Assembly (NCBI GenBank): GCA_020056155.1
Contig: JAGVII010000080.1
Span: forward strand, 1-7,884
Reading direction: 5' to 3'
Length of the DNA stretch: 7,884 bases
Source: Afipia sp.
GTDB lineage: Bacteria; Pseudomonadota; Alphaproteobacteria; Rhizobiales; Xanthobacteraceae
The notes beneath the pieces were generated by a model that was not told where the DNA came from, did no database searches, and was given only the letters and a program-made list of their open reading frames with translations. A program made the translations under genes and the position numbers. Positions 7,340 through 7,884 of this stretch are shown one piece after another; within the stretch, counting starts at the first letter, position 1; every line of letters begins with the position of its first letter.

Positions 7340-7884
7340 ATGAAACTGGTTCGTTATGGAGCCATGGGCCAGGAGAAGCCCGGATTGCTCGACGGCGCGG
7401 GCCGCATTCGCGATCTGTCGGCGCTGGTCAAGGACATCAATGGCGAGGCGCTGTCGCCCGCGGGTCTGGCCAAGATCGCCGCCGTCGATCCGGCTTCCCT
7501 GCCGCTGGTTGACGGCAACCCGCGCCTCGGCGCGCCGGTCGGCAGCATCACCAAGTTCGTCGCTATCGGGCTGAACTATGCCGATCACGCTGCCGAAGCC
7601 GGCATGCCGATCCCGTCAGAGCCGATCGTTTTCCTCAAAGCCAACACCAGCCTGTGCGGGCCGAACGACGCAGTCGAGAAGCCGCGTGAATCGACCAAGC
7701 TCGACTGGGAAGTCGAACTCGCCATCATCATCGGCACCAAGGCCAAGTACGTCACCGAGGCCAACGCGCTGAAGCACGTCGCGGGCTATGCGGTCTGTAA
7801 CGATGTGTCGGAGCGCAACTTCCAGATCGAGCGCGGCGGACAATGGACCAAGGGCAAGTCGCACGACACCTTCGGGCCGGTCGG
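7340..7884 (+). CDS. fumarylacetoacetate hydrolase (FAH) family protein, 3' end outside window
   Basis: The first 181 codons of an enzyme usually about 280 residues long; the frame is still open at the window end. Start ATG 7340 has AAAAGGAA (7326-7333) six bases upstream. An N-terminal small domain (about 1-65, MKLVRYGAMGQEKPG) precedes the catalytic FAH fold, which begins at KFVAIGLNYADHAAE (72-86). The visible metal-site residues are E124 and E126 (DWEVELAII) and D155 (AVCNDVSERN), followed by the conserved KGKSHDTFGPV. Members hydrolyse C-C bonds of 1,3-diketo acids, isomerise or decarboxylate ring-cleavage products, or act as ureidoglycolate lyase; the subfamily is often named 2-hydroxyhepta-2,4-diene-1,7-dioate isomerase. 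The reaction cannot be fixed from this part. Its place after the SDR and MBL genes suggests a shared catabolic module, possibly for aromatic or lactone intermediates. Confidence 0.92.
   Translation, partial: MKLVRYGAMGQEKPGLLDGAGRIRDLSALVKDINGEALSPAGLAKIAAVDPASLPLVDGNPRLGAPVGSITKFVAIGLNYADHAAEAGMPIPSEPIVFLKANTSLCGPNDAVEKPRESTKLDWEVELAIIIGTKAKYVTEANALKHVAGYAVCNDVSERNFQIERGGQWTKGKSHDTFGPV

Overview
The window looks like chromosomal DNA of an alphaproteobacterium, most likely the Bradyrhizobium / Rhodopseudomonas / Afipia group. This rests on high GC content, strong GC bias at third codon positions, the style of the enzyme families, and an alphaproteobacterial-type initiator tRNA. The genus is an inference. 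All protein genes lie on the + strand; the only minus-strand gene is the tRNA. I see no mobile element, CRISPR array or phage gene.

Left part (1-1955): the 3' part of an SdsA-type alkyl sulfatase gene, cut by the window edge, runs convergently towards a minus-strand initiator tRNA-fMet. A near-perfect palindromic terminator between them can serve both strands. The 351 bases from 1956 to 2306 separate the tRNA from the next, divergent gene; they hold its leader and an 11-bp tandem repeat that ends in its ribosome binding site.

Middle part (2307-5406): an ALDH3-type aldehyde dehydrogenase (coniferyl aldehyde dehydrogenase-like) is followed 61 bases later by an AlkJ-like GMC alcohol dehydrogenase. 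Together they form an alcohol to aldehyde to carboxylate pair. With the sulfatase this would make a complete route from alkyl sulfate through alkanol and alkanal to fatty acid. A coniferyl-type aromatic alcohol is an equally open substrate for the pair.

Right part (5506-7884): an SDR-fold protein whose nucleotide-binding and catalytic signatures are both degenerate, then a metallo-beta-lactamase-fold hydrolase broken by a frameshift near 6609, then the first 181 codons of a fumarylacetoacetate-hydrolase-family enzyme cut by the window end. These three probably form a second small catabolic module, possibly cotranscribed with the dehydrogenases, since all intergenic gaps from 2307 onward are 61-123 bases. 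Its substrate cannot be read from the sequence.

The strongest points for a second look are the frameshift in the MBL gene, the atypical SDR active site, the possible sulfatase-dehydrogenase pathway, and the A-U pair in the anticodon stem of the initiator tRNA.
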